Made by a program: the position numbers and the translations under genes. Below the pieces are notes generated by a model. It was not told the origin of the DNA. It was given only the letters and a program-made list of their open reading frames with translations, and did no database searches. A DNA stretch of 64,000 bases. It comes from Amphiura filiformis. Taxonomy: Eukaryota > Echinodermata > Ophiuroidea > Amphilepidida > Amphiuridae. Below are positions 1-11,700 of the stretch, piece after piece. The stretch's first letter is position 1. Every line of letters starts with the position of its first letter. The stretch is from contig NC_092647.1 in the NCBI RefSeq assembly GCF_039555335.1, positions 17,641,993-17,705,992 of the forward strand. The letters are read 5' to 3'.

Positions 1-381
1 ACAGAACTTTGTGTAAAGGGTCAATTTTAAACTTGCTCAAATTGTTATTAAAACCATACTAATATAAGCCTACTGTCACAAGGAATCAGAAAATGTATAG
101 TTTGACCTATCTAGGATGACCTATGTAGGATGTAGGTCAATTGACCTCAAAAGTTGCAGTAAACCCTCGTTCAAAGCCTGGAAGTCATTCATCTGTGGTC
201 CACCTGTTTGTCAATGACTTTTCAAAATTTAAAAACCAAGTAGTTGAATGACCTGGTATGCATCTTAAGTGATAAAAATCATAAACCAATTGATGCTATC
301 GCAAGTTATGTGCAGCAGTTGAACACAATATATTATACCATGTTTCATAAGTTGCAAAATGATTGTGTACTACAGGCATGT
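1..381. other. AT-rich sequence without recognisable gene
   Basis: No coding pattern, splice-bounded exon or repeat arm was recognised. By position it should be intronic to, or downstream of, the minus-strand TIR gene. Confidence 0.4.
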
Positions 382-1302
382 CCCAGCAAACACAAAACGT
401 TTTCGACATCATTCGCAAAAGGTTATAAAAGGTTGTCAGAAAACGTTTAAATGTCGGGTTATATAAAGGATATATTATTAAGAGTATAAAACGTTTTCAT
501 AACCTTAAAAAACATTTTTTGATAATCTACTGCTCAGCAAACAAAAATGTTTTACAGAAAACGTTTAAATGTCGGGTTATATAAAAGGTATAAAAACGTT
601 TTAATAACATTCCAAAAACATTCTTGAAAACTTGATACAAAACATTCTAAACAGAAAAATATTTTCAGAAACATGTTTGCCCAAAATATTTTCAATAACG
701 TTTTAAAAACGTTTTCATGACCTTTATATAACCCGACATTTAAATGTTATTAAAAGGTTTTGAATAAAAGATTTTAAGAACATTTCTGTGTTTCCTGGGT
801 TCAAATATTTTAACATAATGTTATTCAAGTATTGACACAATATTTGGCAAAAATGTTAGCAAAAATAGTTTATAATAACATTTTTTGAAAACATTTAAAG
901 ATATTGTTGTAGTGTGTTTTCATACAAAACGTTTTAAAAACGTTATCATGACCTTTATATGTGATGCGATCAAGCAAACTCAGTCGGAACTCGGCAATAA
1001 TAAATTTTCAGTTTCCTATGGGATAGTAAAATGCATTTATAAAGCTAGATTTTGCAGAAAACCCCATTGAAATTGAACAACCAGTTCCAAAGATATGAGC
1101 GATTAAAGAGTTTCCAAAACAAGAGGAAACAAAAGGAAAAGTTTCCTTTGTTTGGCTATATCTCAAAATCAATATTTCCGAGTTCCGACTGATTTGGCTT
1201 GATCGCATCACATAAAACCCGACATTTTAATGTTATTAAAACGTTTTTACCTAAACCAAAAGCCAAAATATAACTTTTTAAAACGTTTTTGTGTTTGCTG
1301 GG
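382..1302 (+). mobile_element. Non-autonomous DNA element, CCCAGCAAACAC family, copy 1
   Basis: Starts CCCAGCAAACACAAAACG and ends with the inverted form GTTTTTGTGTTTGCTGGG. The left half has two copies of the module AATGTCGGGTTATATAAA in plus sense; the right half has it in inverted sense (CTTTATATAACCCGACATTT). AAACGTTT blocks recur throughout, so the element is a nest of short inverted modules rather than a simple hairpin. Related copies are at 9412-10092 (opposite orientation) and 49817-50507. A second element (960-1212) is inserted in its right half. No clean target duplication could be read, so the superfamily is left open. Confidence 0.85.
960..1212. mobile_element. 253-bp MITE nested in copy 1 of the CCCAGCAAACAC family
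   Basis: Inverted ends of about 35 bp: TGTGATGCGATCAAGC plus CAGTCGGAACTCGG on the left, and the complementary sequence on the right with about two mismatches. Copy 3 of the host repeat (49817-50507) shows the unoccupied site, CTTTATATAACCCGAC, so the boundaries are supported by comparison inside the window. The flanks fit a TA duplication (Tc1/mariner style), but the site is AT-rich, so this is not certain. Confidence 0.8.
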
Positions 1303-1884
1303 GTGCACAGTGCCACCCTGTGTGCACTCTGTTCATCTTTCATCTTTGACATATTTCAGTGTCAATTTCCTCTTGCGTCCCTCCAAGTGAAAGGAATTCT
1401 TTGCTTGTACAAATTGGAGATTACTGATGCCAACATGGGAACATTTTTTGAGCTGTTTTTCTCTTAACTGCAAGAAAACATCTGAGGCAAACTGAGTGGT
1501 AGTATTTGCCATCTCTGCCAAAAGTATCTGTGATCTCCTCTGAGATACTGGAGAATTGGTCACTTACTCTCCAATTTTTGCCATTTCCTAGTTATCTTTA
1601 AGGAGTCTTCAGGCCCTATTCAATGGCCTCTTTGCAGATAATGCAAATAGCCGGTGTGGGGGTGTTAGTTGTCATGAATGATAGGCCTAAGGAAAACAAA
1701 TATGGCATTAATTGCTAGGTCTATTATTTGCTGAATATAACATAAAACAGCGGCTTGGTTGAGCCCAATAGATGCAGGTTAGGGTGAACTACACGTTTGG
1801 AGGTAACAAAACCAATGAAAATCTAATATTTGACCATAAAAACATGGCTGGAGACTCCATATTGGTAGTATTATTATGTATAGT
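1303..1884. other. Unassigned sequence with one open frame of doubtful status
   Basis: A minus-strand open frame at 1333-1563 (76 codons, ending in a KRKLTLKYVKDER-like tail) has a protein-like composition. I recognise no family, and its splice signals do not tie it to the TIR gene. It could be a transposon remnant next to the end of the element at 1302. The rest shows nothing. Confidence 0.25.
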
Positions 1885-2280
1885 TTTCACGATAATGACG
1901 AAAGTGTGATTTTCTGTAATGGCTTCCTTAATTTGGGCGGTAAAGACACTACCCTGACTAGAAAAAAAGACGATTTACCATGACAACATAGGTGTAGATA
2001 CCTGATTTGTGATTCTACTACATAGAGTTATCCAGATATTGACGAAAATAGGGTTTTTAGTAATGGCGTCCTTTATTGGGCGGTTTTGGGCGGGAAAACA
2101 CTACCCTGACTACTGTCTAGAAAACTGTACATTTTTGAGATGATTATGAAACTATAGGTGTAGATACCTGATTTGTGATTCTACTACATTTATCCAGATA
2201 TTGACGAAAATAGGGTTTTTAGTAATGGCGTCCTTAATTGGGTGGGTTTGGGCGGGAAACCCCCGGCCCTGACCCGGTAG
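1885..2280. repeat. Tandem repeat, about 165-bp unit, 2.5 copies
   Basis: The block TAGGTGTAGATACCTGATTT occurs at 1989 and 2155, and GACGAAAATAGGGTTTTTAG at about 2041 and 2203, with a diverged first copy near 1897. Spacings are 166, 162 and 144. The two right-hand units are nearly identical, so the array is recent. Confidence 0.75.
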
Positions 2281-2388
2281 CGATGCATTTTTGTGATGTG
2301 GGGTATGACACTTTCAACCTATGGGGTCAGTTGTTCTGGCGTTTTTCACTTGAACAAATCTTCTGGGCTCCGGGTCTGTTTTGATATT

Positions 2389-2705
2389 ATGTTTTACAAG
2401 ATTTAAAAAAATCTCTTTATAGCTTATATGAAAACGTATTACTTGGGACACGTGTCATTATCATACCTTTTTTGCAGTTGACACTTTCTTGATATTTCTT
2501 TGAAAAGGGCTAAATTTAAATAATGTAAGATAAGCTGCTCGCATAATTATAGAAAATCAACAAAAAATAATAGGCAATAAAAAATATGTTTTACAAGATT
2601 AAGAAAAATCTCTTTATAGCTTATATGAAAACGTATTACTTCCGGACACGTGTCATTATCATACCTTTTTTGCAGTTGACACTTTCTTGATATTTTTTTG
2701 AAAAG
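2389..2705. repeat. Direct duplication (119 bp, offset 197) covering the end of a TIR exon
   Basis: Sequence 2586-2705 is repeated almost unchanged at 2389-2507, separated by about 78 bp. The 2586-2705 copy contains the last 41 bases of exon 12 (2665-2705), its splice donor and 79 bases of intron. The extra copy lies downstream in the intron (gene on minus strand) and carries a second identical-looking donor, but no acceptor. Confidence 0.85.
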
Positions 2706-2766
2706 CACATCAGAATTGCAGATGCATGTTCAACTCCTTCCGCCATCCTGTCATCCATGTTACCCC
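2665..2766 (-). CDS. TIR domain exon, middle part (exon 12 of the ANK-Roc-COR-Death-TIR gene)
   Basis: 102 bp, phase 1 in and phase 1 out. Acceptor ...TTTCAATATAG before GGGGTAAC; donor AAAAAAG/GTATGA. It reads as the second third of a TIR domain: an RGNMDDRMAEGVEHAS helix, then the buried strand and loop AILMCFSKKYQESVNCK. It continues the first TIR exon (4572-4679) in frame across an intron holding two Penelope fragments. In TIR NADases the catalytic glutamate follows shortly after the motif matching SVNCK; here it would be encoded in the next exon, outside what I can find. The last 41 bases are duplicated downstream (2389-2507). Confidence 0.85.
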
Positions 2767-5700
2767 CTATATTGAAACATATGTTAAATATGTTATATTG
2801 GTATAATCAATAGGAATATCATTAAATATATATCTTTATTTGGGCCAAATTCCTGGTCAGGTTTAGTGCAAATAAAGATTTTAGTCTAAAATAAATGATC
2901 CAAAGACCAAAAAAATTTTCTACCTAGGAATGTTCATATGGATCTCCATCTATCAGCAGCGAGAGTGATACTGTGATGTATATAATTAGATTGTGACCTT
3001 TTTGACCGTAGATTTGATCACATTATCGTAGACTCCTTGAAGTTTGTACCAGCATCCGTCTTTATTTAGAGGTGGCTGGTTAACTTTGATTTGCACTGCT
3101 TCCTTGACGCCTCGATCAAACCATCTCATGTCTCTGTCCAGGATTTTAACATGGTTTAAGCTCACAAATTGCCCAGAAGACTCAATGCGGATGTTGTATG
3201 AAACTTCAGTTTTCGACGAACTAGGCCTTCTGTGTTCCAAAAAGGACATTACTGGTCCTGTATATTGCATCCCTTGCCATAGCTAAACTACGTCCGGTCA
3301 GTGTAAGGAAGCTTAAGGAAGACAACAAGCTCCTTAAAAACGCTGTTTGCGGAACATAGAAGACCACATTCGTCTAAATGTTTCCAACCACATCTACGTT
3401 GAGTCACCTGGACATTTTGTGAACTTAGACCAGGTCCAGATCCTGGACCAGAGACCACGAGGCGTCAACGAGGCAGTTCAGATCAAGTTAACCAGCCATC
3501 TCTAAACAAAGACGGGGGCATATACAAATATCCTGGAATCTACTAGACTGTGACTAAGTCTAAGGTCAAAAAGGTCTCAATCACTTTCGCTGATTAAAGA
3601 TGCAGAGCATCTGAAAATTCAGAGGTAGGAATTTCTTGTGTTTGGATCAAAAGTTTTAAACTTTAATAAAAAATGAACGTTGTCTATAACGGCAACACGG
3701 CATTAATCATTTATCATCAATTATTGTGATTTGAAATCTCAATACATTTTTGAAAATTAAGCATACAACATCAGCATGGGAAGTTTGAATCCGCGTCTTT
3801 ATTTTCTTTCTCCTTCTCCTGCTCCTTGTCCCTACCGTCTCCCGTCAAAAGGTTACTGAACCCCTAATTGTTTTGCTTCTGCAACACGTGCATGAACAGA
3901 GAAGAGTGGAAATTCTTTCTAAGCCACATCTTGGATCCTCTGCTCAAGGCCAACATTGGAGACAGGAATACTTCTGGTAAAAGAGTAACATTCGGCCGGG
4001 ATTCCCGCTCCAAGCAGATGGATCAATAACAACATCAATTGCTTTGAGAAAGCCAGAAGGTTTCTAGCGAAACTGTCAGCAGAAAAACGTAAGTTTATCC
4101 TTTGTTCTTGACAAAGAACTTTAAATAGCTTACATTCTCAGCTTTCGGATGTACTATGCGGTTTCCACCTAGGTATAGGACTTTTTATTTTTTCGGAGAA
4201 GAGCAGGTAGGGCAACTACTTGATTATATGTCTACATGTTCATACTACTGAAAATTTTAGAAAATTCGCACGAGTCCGTTTTTTTAAATCACATTTTTGT
4301 TCCTAAAATGGGTTATAGCGCCCTCAACGGGCACTCTCTCCATAGGGCTACATGTAAAGACCAGTTATAGACAAATGGCCCTAAAATAAAACGGACTCGT
4401 GCGAATTTCCTCAAATTTTGCATATGATGTAGATTTAACATCTGGAATGTAATGCAAGTGATGTCGTTGCTGCTCTCCTAAATTCATTTTTAAAATGTCC
4501 GCCCCAGACCAAGGTGAAATTTCGTCCTAGGATATTTAGTTCCAGAATATGTTTCTTATATTATTACTTACTCATCTCCTCTACGTCCATCCAAATGGAA
4601 AAGCCGTCATGCTCTAATTCATCCTTCAGTCTTTTCATCCTCTCCTGCGAACCCCAGTTGTAGGAGATCATCACATGACCTAGTAAAATAACAAAATGAA
4701 CAAGTGAACGTTATTAGGATATAATACAGAATAGAGTGCTGATGATATGAATGTGTGTACAAAGAGGGTAAAGTATGATATAACAGCATGTCGGAAGTGA
4801 CGAAGTGGTCCGAATTTGAACAAAAATAGATGAGTGAAAGGATAATTGTACAGTGACTACAGGAAAAAGGTATTCTACCAAACATCCTCTCCCTTGTACA
4901 ACTACCAACATCATCTACCTAATCACTTGCAAGAAAAGTGGTAGTCAGTACGTCGGTACGTTATTGTATTGTTGCCTGATAAATGTATCAGTGCCATTTT
5001 AATCCATCCCTTCACTTTATGATTAGAGCTGGCTTCAACATGCTGTATACTGAGAGCTGGTCTCTAATTTTTCCTAGAAAAAGACAAGTTGAATCTTTTC
5101 GAAACGTCCGGTTTTTAACTTTGTTCATCCTTTATTCCACCACTGAATATTATGTCAGACTTGCCATATTGCTACGTTTATCCCTGTGTACGTGTAACAC
5201 AGTTGTATCCAAAAACCTTTGATTCCCTGCTTTTATAGCTTGAAATGTGTTTGAGAAAATATACACTTTCATACTAGTCCGGTATCTACCGGAAGTTAAT
5301 GATAACCCACAGGACTCTGCCAAACCAATTTTTTTAGCTTCCTTTTATGGTCCTATAACACAATCAAGATGTTAACAAAAAATAATTCCCGGCACTCTGG
5401 CCATATTCAAGGTTAAAGGTATGTATATCACCTCAAAAATAAGCGCAGCAGGAAAACGTTATTTAATGTTTCTACATGAATGAGCTTTATTAAAGCATCA
5501 AAAATCAAAAAACGGAATTGAAATCGGTCAATGCATTGTGATGTAGTGTCAATTTTAAGATGCTCGTAAATGGAATTAAAACCTGCCACAAATGGCTATA
5601 ATGACAAAATTGGCACATTTCGAGATTTTGAAGGTTTATTTGGACGCTTTCTTGAAAAAGCAGCGTTAATTTAAGTACCACAGGTTAAATGCCTATCTTT

Positions 5701-8700
5701 CCTAACTTCGTTAAAGAAAACAAAATTAAAAAATCTATCATTGAATAATTATAATAAATTAACCAAATATACTATTTTAGCAAATTCAGCCAATCTGCAG
5801 ACAAATTAAAGGTGAAAAAATGACTAAGTTCAGCTAATTAATTATCCCCTTCGTACATACTGTGTACAATTGTACACATGGACTTCTATTGCTCCCTGTA
5901 TACCAGGAGAAGCTTATTACTGCAAACAAACACCATGTGCACAATTGTGCATTCATATGCTATCCTCCAGTGCAGAGCGCCCTCGCCTAACTGAATGTCA
6001 CTTTTCATAATCTAAGAGGGCATCAACCACTACAGCACGTTGCCAGAAGACATGTACTTTCCCTTTTTAATTTTATATGAAATATCATTGTGGACAAGCT
6101 AAATTCTAGTCAGGGGGTTAGTGTAAGACCTGTAGAAAACATGGGACACTATTTTTGATCAAATGCTTCAAACATATGTGGTGTAGAATTTTTTTTAAAT
6201 GGTGTGTACAATTGTACACAGTGTGTCTCACCTTGTAAATATAAGACTAATATATTGTGTTCAGTTGTACACAGTGTGACTAATCTTATCAATATATAGG
6301 AGTTATTTAGTATACTTTGTACATCATTATAAGTTATTTTTAACTCTTTTGTCAATACTTCCATTCAGTTTATAATTTGCTCTGGATGCATTTTTTGGAA
6401 AAACTACTATGTAGGCCTATTATTACAGGGATAGTTAGGAGTAACTGGTCGTTGATGGGCCCGAAAATGGATCGTGTAGAGTGGAGTAACAAAATTAGTC
6501 GCAGAAATCAAGTTTATTAAGTGTGATGTCTTCTTCGGTCTCTCCAAAGACAAGAACTGTTTATTAGCATTTTATACCAAATTAATGAGAGTTAAGAGCC
6601 TACAGATATGGACGTATGAAGGCAACAGAAAAAAAGAAACAAAGGGTTCAAGTTTGTTGCTTCACATATGTTACCAAGTTTTACTGCCATTACTTAGTCA
6701 TAATGTGTACAATTGTATCCAAAAAATCATTGTAAACATCGTCACTTAGTCACAATGTGTACAATTGTACACATGCCCTAATTTGCATAATTGATGAGGT
6801 AATTTTTTTTTTCAGTTTTTCACAAATTACTATCCAAAATAGTTATAATAAGCATAAAAAATATTTTTTTGATCGAGCCATCTTCCTTCGTGTCCGAAGG
6901 GGTTAATATGCAAAATTGATGCCAATAGAAAACCGTACATGATATCAGGGTGCGGTTTTTTTGCACACATATGTATACAAAGTTATTTCAATTGATAACA
7001 AAAAATACACAAAAAGTAATTAATTATGCAAATTAGCTAATTACAGGTAATTATGTATTCATGGTATTTTTATGTAAATTAGGCATGAGTAATTTTGAGT
7101 TTTTTCAATATTTAATGAAAGTCTATTCATTCACCATAAATATGTCAAGTATGAACCTGTTATGATGTTGAATAAAGAAACTGCAGTTAATTACTTAAAT
7201 ATAATACAAAACATACAAAGTTTGACATTTTGCCGATGTCAGGAATAAAATTTTCATTTTTTTCTGTAAACATGGTATGTGTCACCATTGCTCAAAGCCA
7301 AATCCGAAAAGTAAAAATCATAATCCATTTGCAATGAGACTTTAAATGAACATTTTGTTATCTGGATTAACATGGGATGACAAATGGTAAACGGAAAAGT
7401 CATTCCCACTGTACCGCGTATACAAAAATAGTATGGCCTTGGACACACACAATGGCTTAGAGCTATTGTGGTTTGGAAAATTACTCCCTAGAAATATCTT
7501 TGATATAATGGGTTTTTTTTCCAACCAGTTTTCTCGAAGTCTTTCATTCGTTGTCGACGGAAATAATTTACACGCTAAGACAGATTAGTATTTCAGCTAA
7601 ATGGTGGTAGGTCCCTTTATTTCAATAGGCCTATATTTACTGATTTATGAGCGATCTTCAAAAATCCATAAAAACAGGCAGTAGTTCTTAAACAGACAAT
7701 TTTTAATTTTGGGGACCCGATGGTAGCCTCGGGAAGTCGTCTTCTTCTTCTTCTTCTTCTTCTTCTTCTTCTTCTTCTTCTTCTTCTTCTTCTTCTACCG
7801 CTCGCTTTTCGGCAATATTCAACATGAATTTTCACTTTTATTGGGTGACATCCCCTACCAATGCCGCTGCATGGGAGCGGGAATGGGAGGGGGGATAACT
7901 GGCAGTTGTTTTACGGTAATTCTTTACAGTGTACAATGTCTATCATGATCTTACCTCCCTTTCCTGGGGCATCATTCGTATCGTCATTTCTGCTTCCAGA
8001 TGTATCACGTACAACTTCTAAAGGATACAGAAAACAAATCGATATTTAAGCAAGTTAAGTAGTAACCCTAATCGTAAATTTATATGCTTATAATTGTGTA
8101 AATTGAAACCGAAAATGTCAGTCCAAAGACGACGTTCATATTCATTACTCGCTCCCGGGGTGTCATGTGCGTTATTTTAACCTAGGGTGCGTAATGGAGA
8201 CTCTAATGATAAAAATGTCCTTTTGCGGGAAAAACCAATTTTCTACCCTTTCTGCAACATTCACATCATCATGAAACTGATCACAGCTATCTGTCAATAG
8301 CCCTGGGAACAGTAGGAAGAACCACATCTTGCAGTGTTATTAACATTTAAAAGGAGCTATAAAAAGGCCCTCTGCGCTCCCGTTACTTTTAGAGACTATA
8401 ATTCATGAATAAACCCACAAAGCCCGAATACTAGACGCCGACTCTTCATGGATCGGCAGTGGCATCCAAGAGGCAGGGACGGCAGTAGGTACTACCTACT
8501 AGCAATTTATAATTCAATATTGAGACTCTCACTCTCAATAGTACGTTAACCTCCAAGAGCGCCCCCACTACTTATTGGGGCTGAAAAGGTCAGATGGGTT
8601 TTAAAAAAGCGCTTAAAACTTATTTGTTCCCATAACATGTTCTTATTGATATTGTAATTTGTATTATTTTTAAGATGCACCTTCAAAATGTAGTTTTAAG

Positions 8701-11700
8701 TTGTAGTATTAAGGTATTTTGTAAGCGCTCTGAGCCTTATGGAAATGGCGCAAATGCTCTTTGTATTGTATTGTACTGTATTGTATTGTATTGTATTGTA
8801 TTGGGTTGGTGACAAAAAGTTACCTACAGGTGAGCTAAACTTAACTGTTTCAGAAAGAAGAATCGGTTGGTATTATGATAAACATTACTTCAAGTATCGA
8901 TATAGTGTTGATCATGACTAACGTGAACATAAAGGGTGTCCCAATAAAAATAAGAACCCTTCATTGCGCCCTATTTTTCTTCTATTTCTGAAAAGTTAAT
9001 CAAATATATTTTGGTATGTAAAGAAAACTTTTTTCGTTAGCGTTAACAAACCGAAAGAAATATTTCAATCGGCTTACAACCTGTGAAGATATGCTCTTTT
9101 AAAGAAATGTGCCCGTTTTTCACTCTGTCCACGGAAGAGGTTTCGCTACTTCAAGATTGAAATAGAGTATGCATTCCTCAATGATAACTTTAATAACGAA
9201 CTTTATTAAAGGAATGGGCTTTACCGGTGGGCCTATAGGCTATGGATTGTTGTTAAGTGTCATTAACTTGTCGGCAAAATGGATGTGTTATGGGATAGCA
9301 AGAGAATTAAAATTCTCTTGCTATATTCTTGGTTATGTATCCCTGTTTTGTTTTATTATGTTTCTTACTTTCTTATTTTGTTGTTTCTTGCTTTCTTTTT
9401 ATTTACAACATCCCAGCAAACACAAAACGTTTTAAAAACGTTTTAAATAAGTTATATTTTGGCTTTTGGTTTAAGTAAAAACGTTTTAATAACATTAAAA
9501 TGTCGGGTTATATAAAGGTCATGATAACGTTTTAAAACGTTTTGTATGAAAACACACTACAACAATATTTTTAAATGTTCTCAAAAAATGTTATTGTAAA
9601 CTATTTTTGCAAACATTTTTGCCAAATATTGTGTCAATACTTAAATAACATTATGTTAAAATATTTGAACCCAGCAAACACAGAAATGTTCTAAAATGTT
9701 TTTCAAAACCTTTTAAGAACATTTTAATGTCGGGTTATATAAAGGTCATGAAAACGTTTTTAAAACGTTATTGAAAATATTTTGGGCAAAAGTTTTTCGC
9801 AAAATATTTTTTCAACCCCCAAATAACATTCTGTTTAGAATGTTTTGTATCAAGTTTTCAGGAATGTTTGTGGAATGTTATTAAAACGTTTTTATACCCT
9901 ATCCGACATTTAAACGTTTTCTGTAAAACATTTTGTTTGCTGAGCAGTAGATTATCAAAAAATGTTTTTTAAGGTTATGAAAACGTTTTATACTCTTAAT
10001 ATACCCTTTATACAACCCGACATTTAAACGTTTTCTGACAACTTTTTATCACCTTTTGCGAATGATGTCGAAAACGTTTTGTGTTTGCTGGGATGTCATT
10101 TTCTCCTTTTTGGATAAAGGGTAGCCTGAAAAGGGCTGTTTGGTATGTCCTTGGTTCTTCTGAAGTGAGTTTACTGTGCAGCTTTGCCCTCAACCTGGTT
10201 GCCTCCTTGACGAATACATGTTTCAGCCCTGGTCCTAATTGCATCAATTGCATTGCGTCCTTCCTTGTGCGCCGTATACTTGCGAATGCAGCAGTTATGC
10301 GGTTACGAAGATGTTAGAGGCTAGCTGGTGATCCTCGCTCAGAGTGAACGCGTTCCAAAGCCTAATGCTATTATCTATCCATGTCATTAACCGTGTGTTT
10401 CGTTTTAATCTTTGATGTAGCCAAACCGCATCCGTGGAGTGAAAAACGGGTACATTTCTTAAAGAGGGCACATCTTAAAAAATTGTGAGCCGATTGAAAT
10501 AATTGTTTTGGTTTATTAAAGCCAACGATTTAAAGTTTCTTTACATACCAAATTTTTTAGAAACAGGAGAAAAAGAGAGCGCAATGAGGGTTCAGTTTTA
10601 TTGGGACACCCTGTATCTCTTCAGGTCATATATATAAAATGCTCACAACAATTTGACATGACACGTCACATATGAATTAAACCAATCCAGCGCCAGACCT
10701 GTGATTCAAGTAACCACTTACCCGGTTCAAATGCTTCAATACTAGAACCATCTTCTGAATGCTGTAAAAAGAAAATAATTCGTAAGTTCCATTTAATGGC
10801 GCTGATGGGAAACAACATGGCGGTGCCCAGTCATTTGAACAACTGCAACATTAATTAATGTAATTCAAATACATTTTACATTCTAATATTAATGTAGCAA
10901 GTAATAACATGTACTTTGTAACAGCTGTAGTCTGTCATGTCTCACAATCTGTAAAATATGATCGTATAATATTTAATTTATACCCGTAAATATGAAGCAC
11001 GATAATTTATCAATGACTTTATACGCAATGCAACATAAAAGAGAGCATGCTAAATGCAGTTTACAAATCTACTTCTACGTCAACTATATCGATTGATTTT
11101 CTTGCCCAGTTATTCCCTGTACTTGGGACTGGTGGGTGAAAAAGACATACGACAGAGATGTAAGCCATGAAAAAACTCATGTGAAAAGCATGAAAATGCT
11201 CGAAAAAGAACCAAACCAAAACAAACCCAGGATATTTCCCGAAAACTTACATCTTTGGTACAAAGATAAAAACCACCAGCCCCCTGCTGCCCAGTTCTAC
11301 TTAAACGTGAATTGGTTATCTGCACCAACAACATCTTGACGCTTAAACTCGGGACGTGTGTATCTATCAGCGTGTTTAAAGTGGGAGCAGATGTACGGTA
11401 CATTGGCGTGTAAATTCTATCCAGTCAGAAATTGTCCGGTAACTTGCTCACTATAAACACAAGACGCAGAGGAGGCTTAAAGGCATTTATACAATGCACT
11501 ATGATTGGGAAATTTGATCAATATAACCTAATTTTAAACCCATTGCCACACACACAAAATGGTAATTTTAAAACTGCAGCCAACGAGCTAATAGTTGAGA
11601 CTTAGGAATGATATTTGATTTTCTTACAGGAAACATTCATATTATCCCACTGCATTAATTTTATTCATAAGTCTCGATGTTTTGAATGTTAAATAATAGG

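Noticed and set aside
1333..1563. 76-codon minus-strand frame as a further exon of the TIR gene
   Set aside because: No TIR resemblance and no matching phase 1 acceptor; left as unassigned.
1885..2280. CRISPR-like array
   Set aside because: Units are about 165 bp without short repeats and unique spacers; the genome is eukaryotic.
7617..7835. Minus-strand frame with a run of about 20 arginines
   Set aside because: Produced by the (CTT)n microsatellite; no coding context.
9169..9435. Membrane-protein-like frame inside the mariner-type element
   Set aside because: It runs into the terminal repeat of the nested element; AT-driven hydrophobic composition, no family.
10093..10320. Minus-strand frame as a Penelope or mariner transposase fragment
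   Set aside because: No diagnostic motif found; the similarity impression (ALFRLPFIQ) is too weak.
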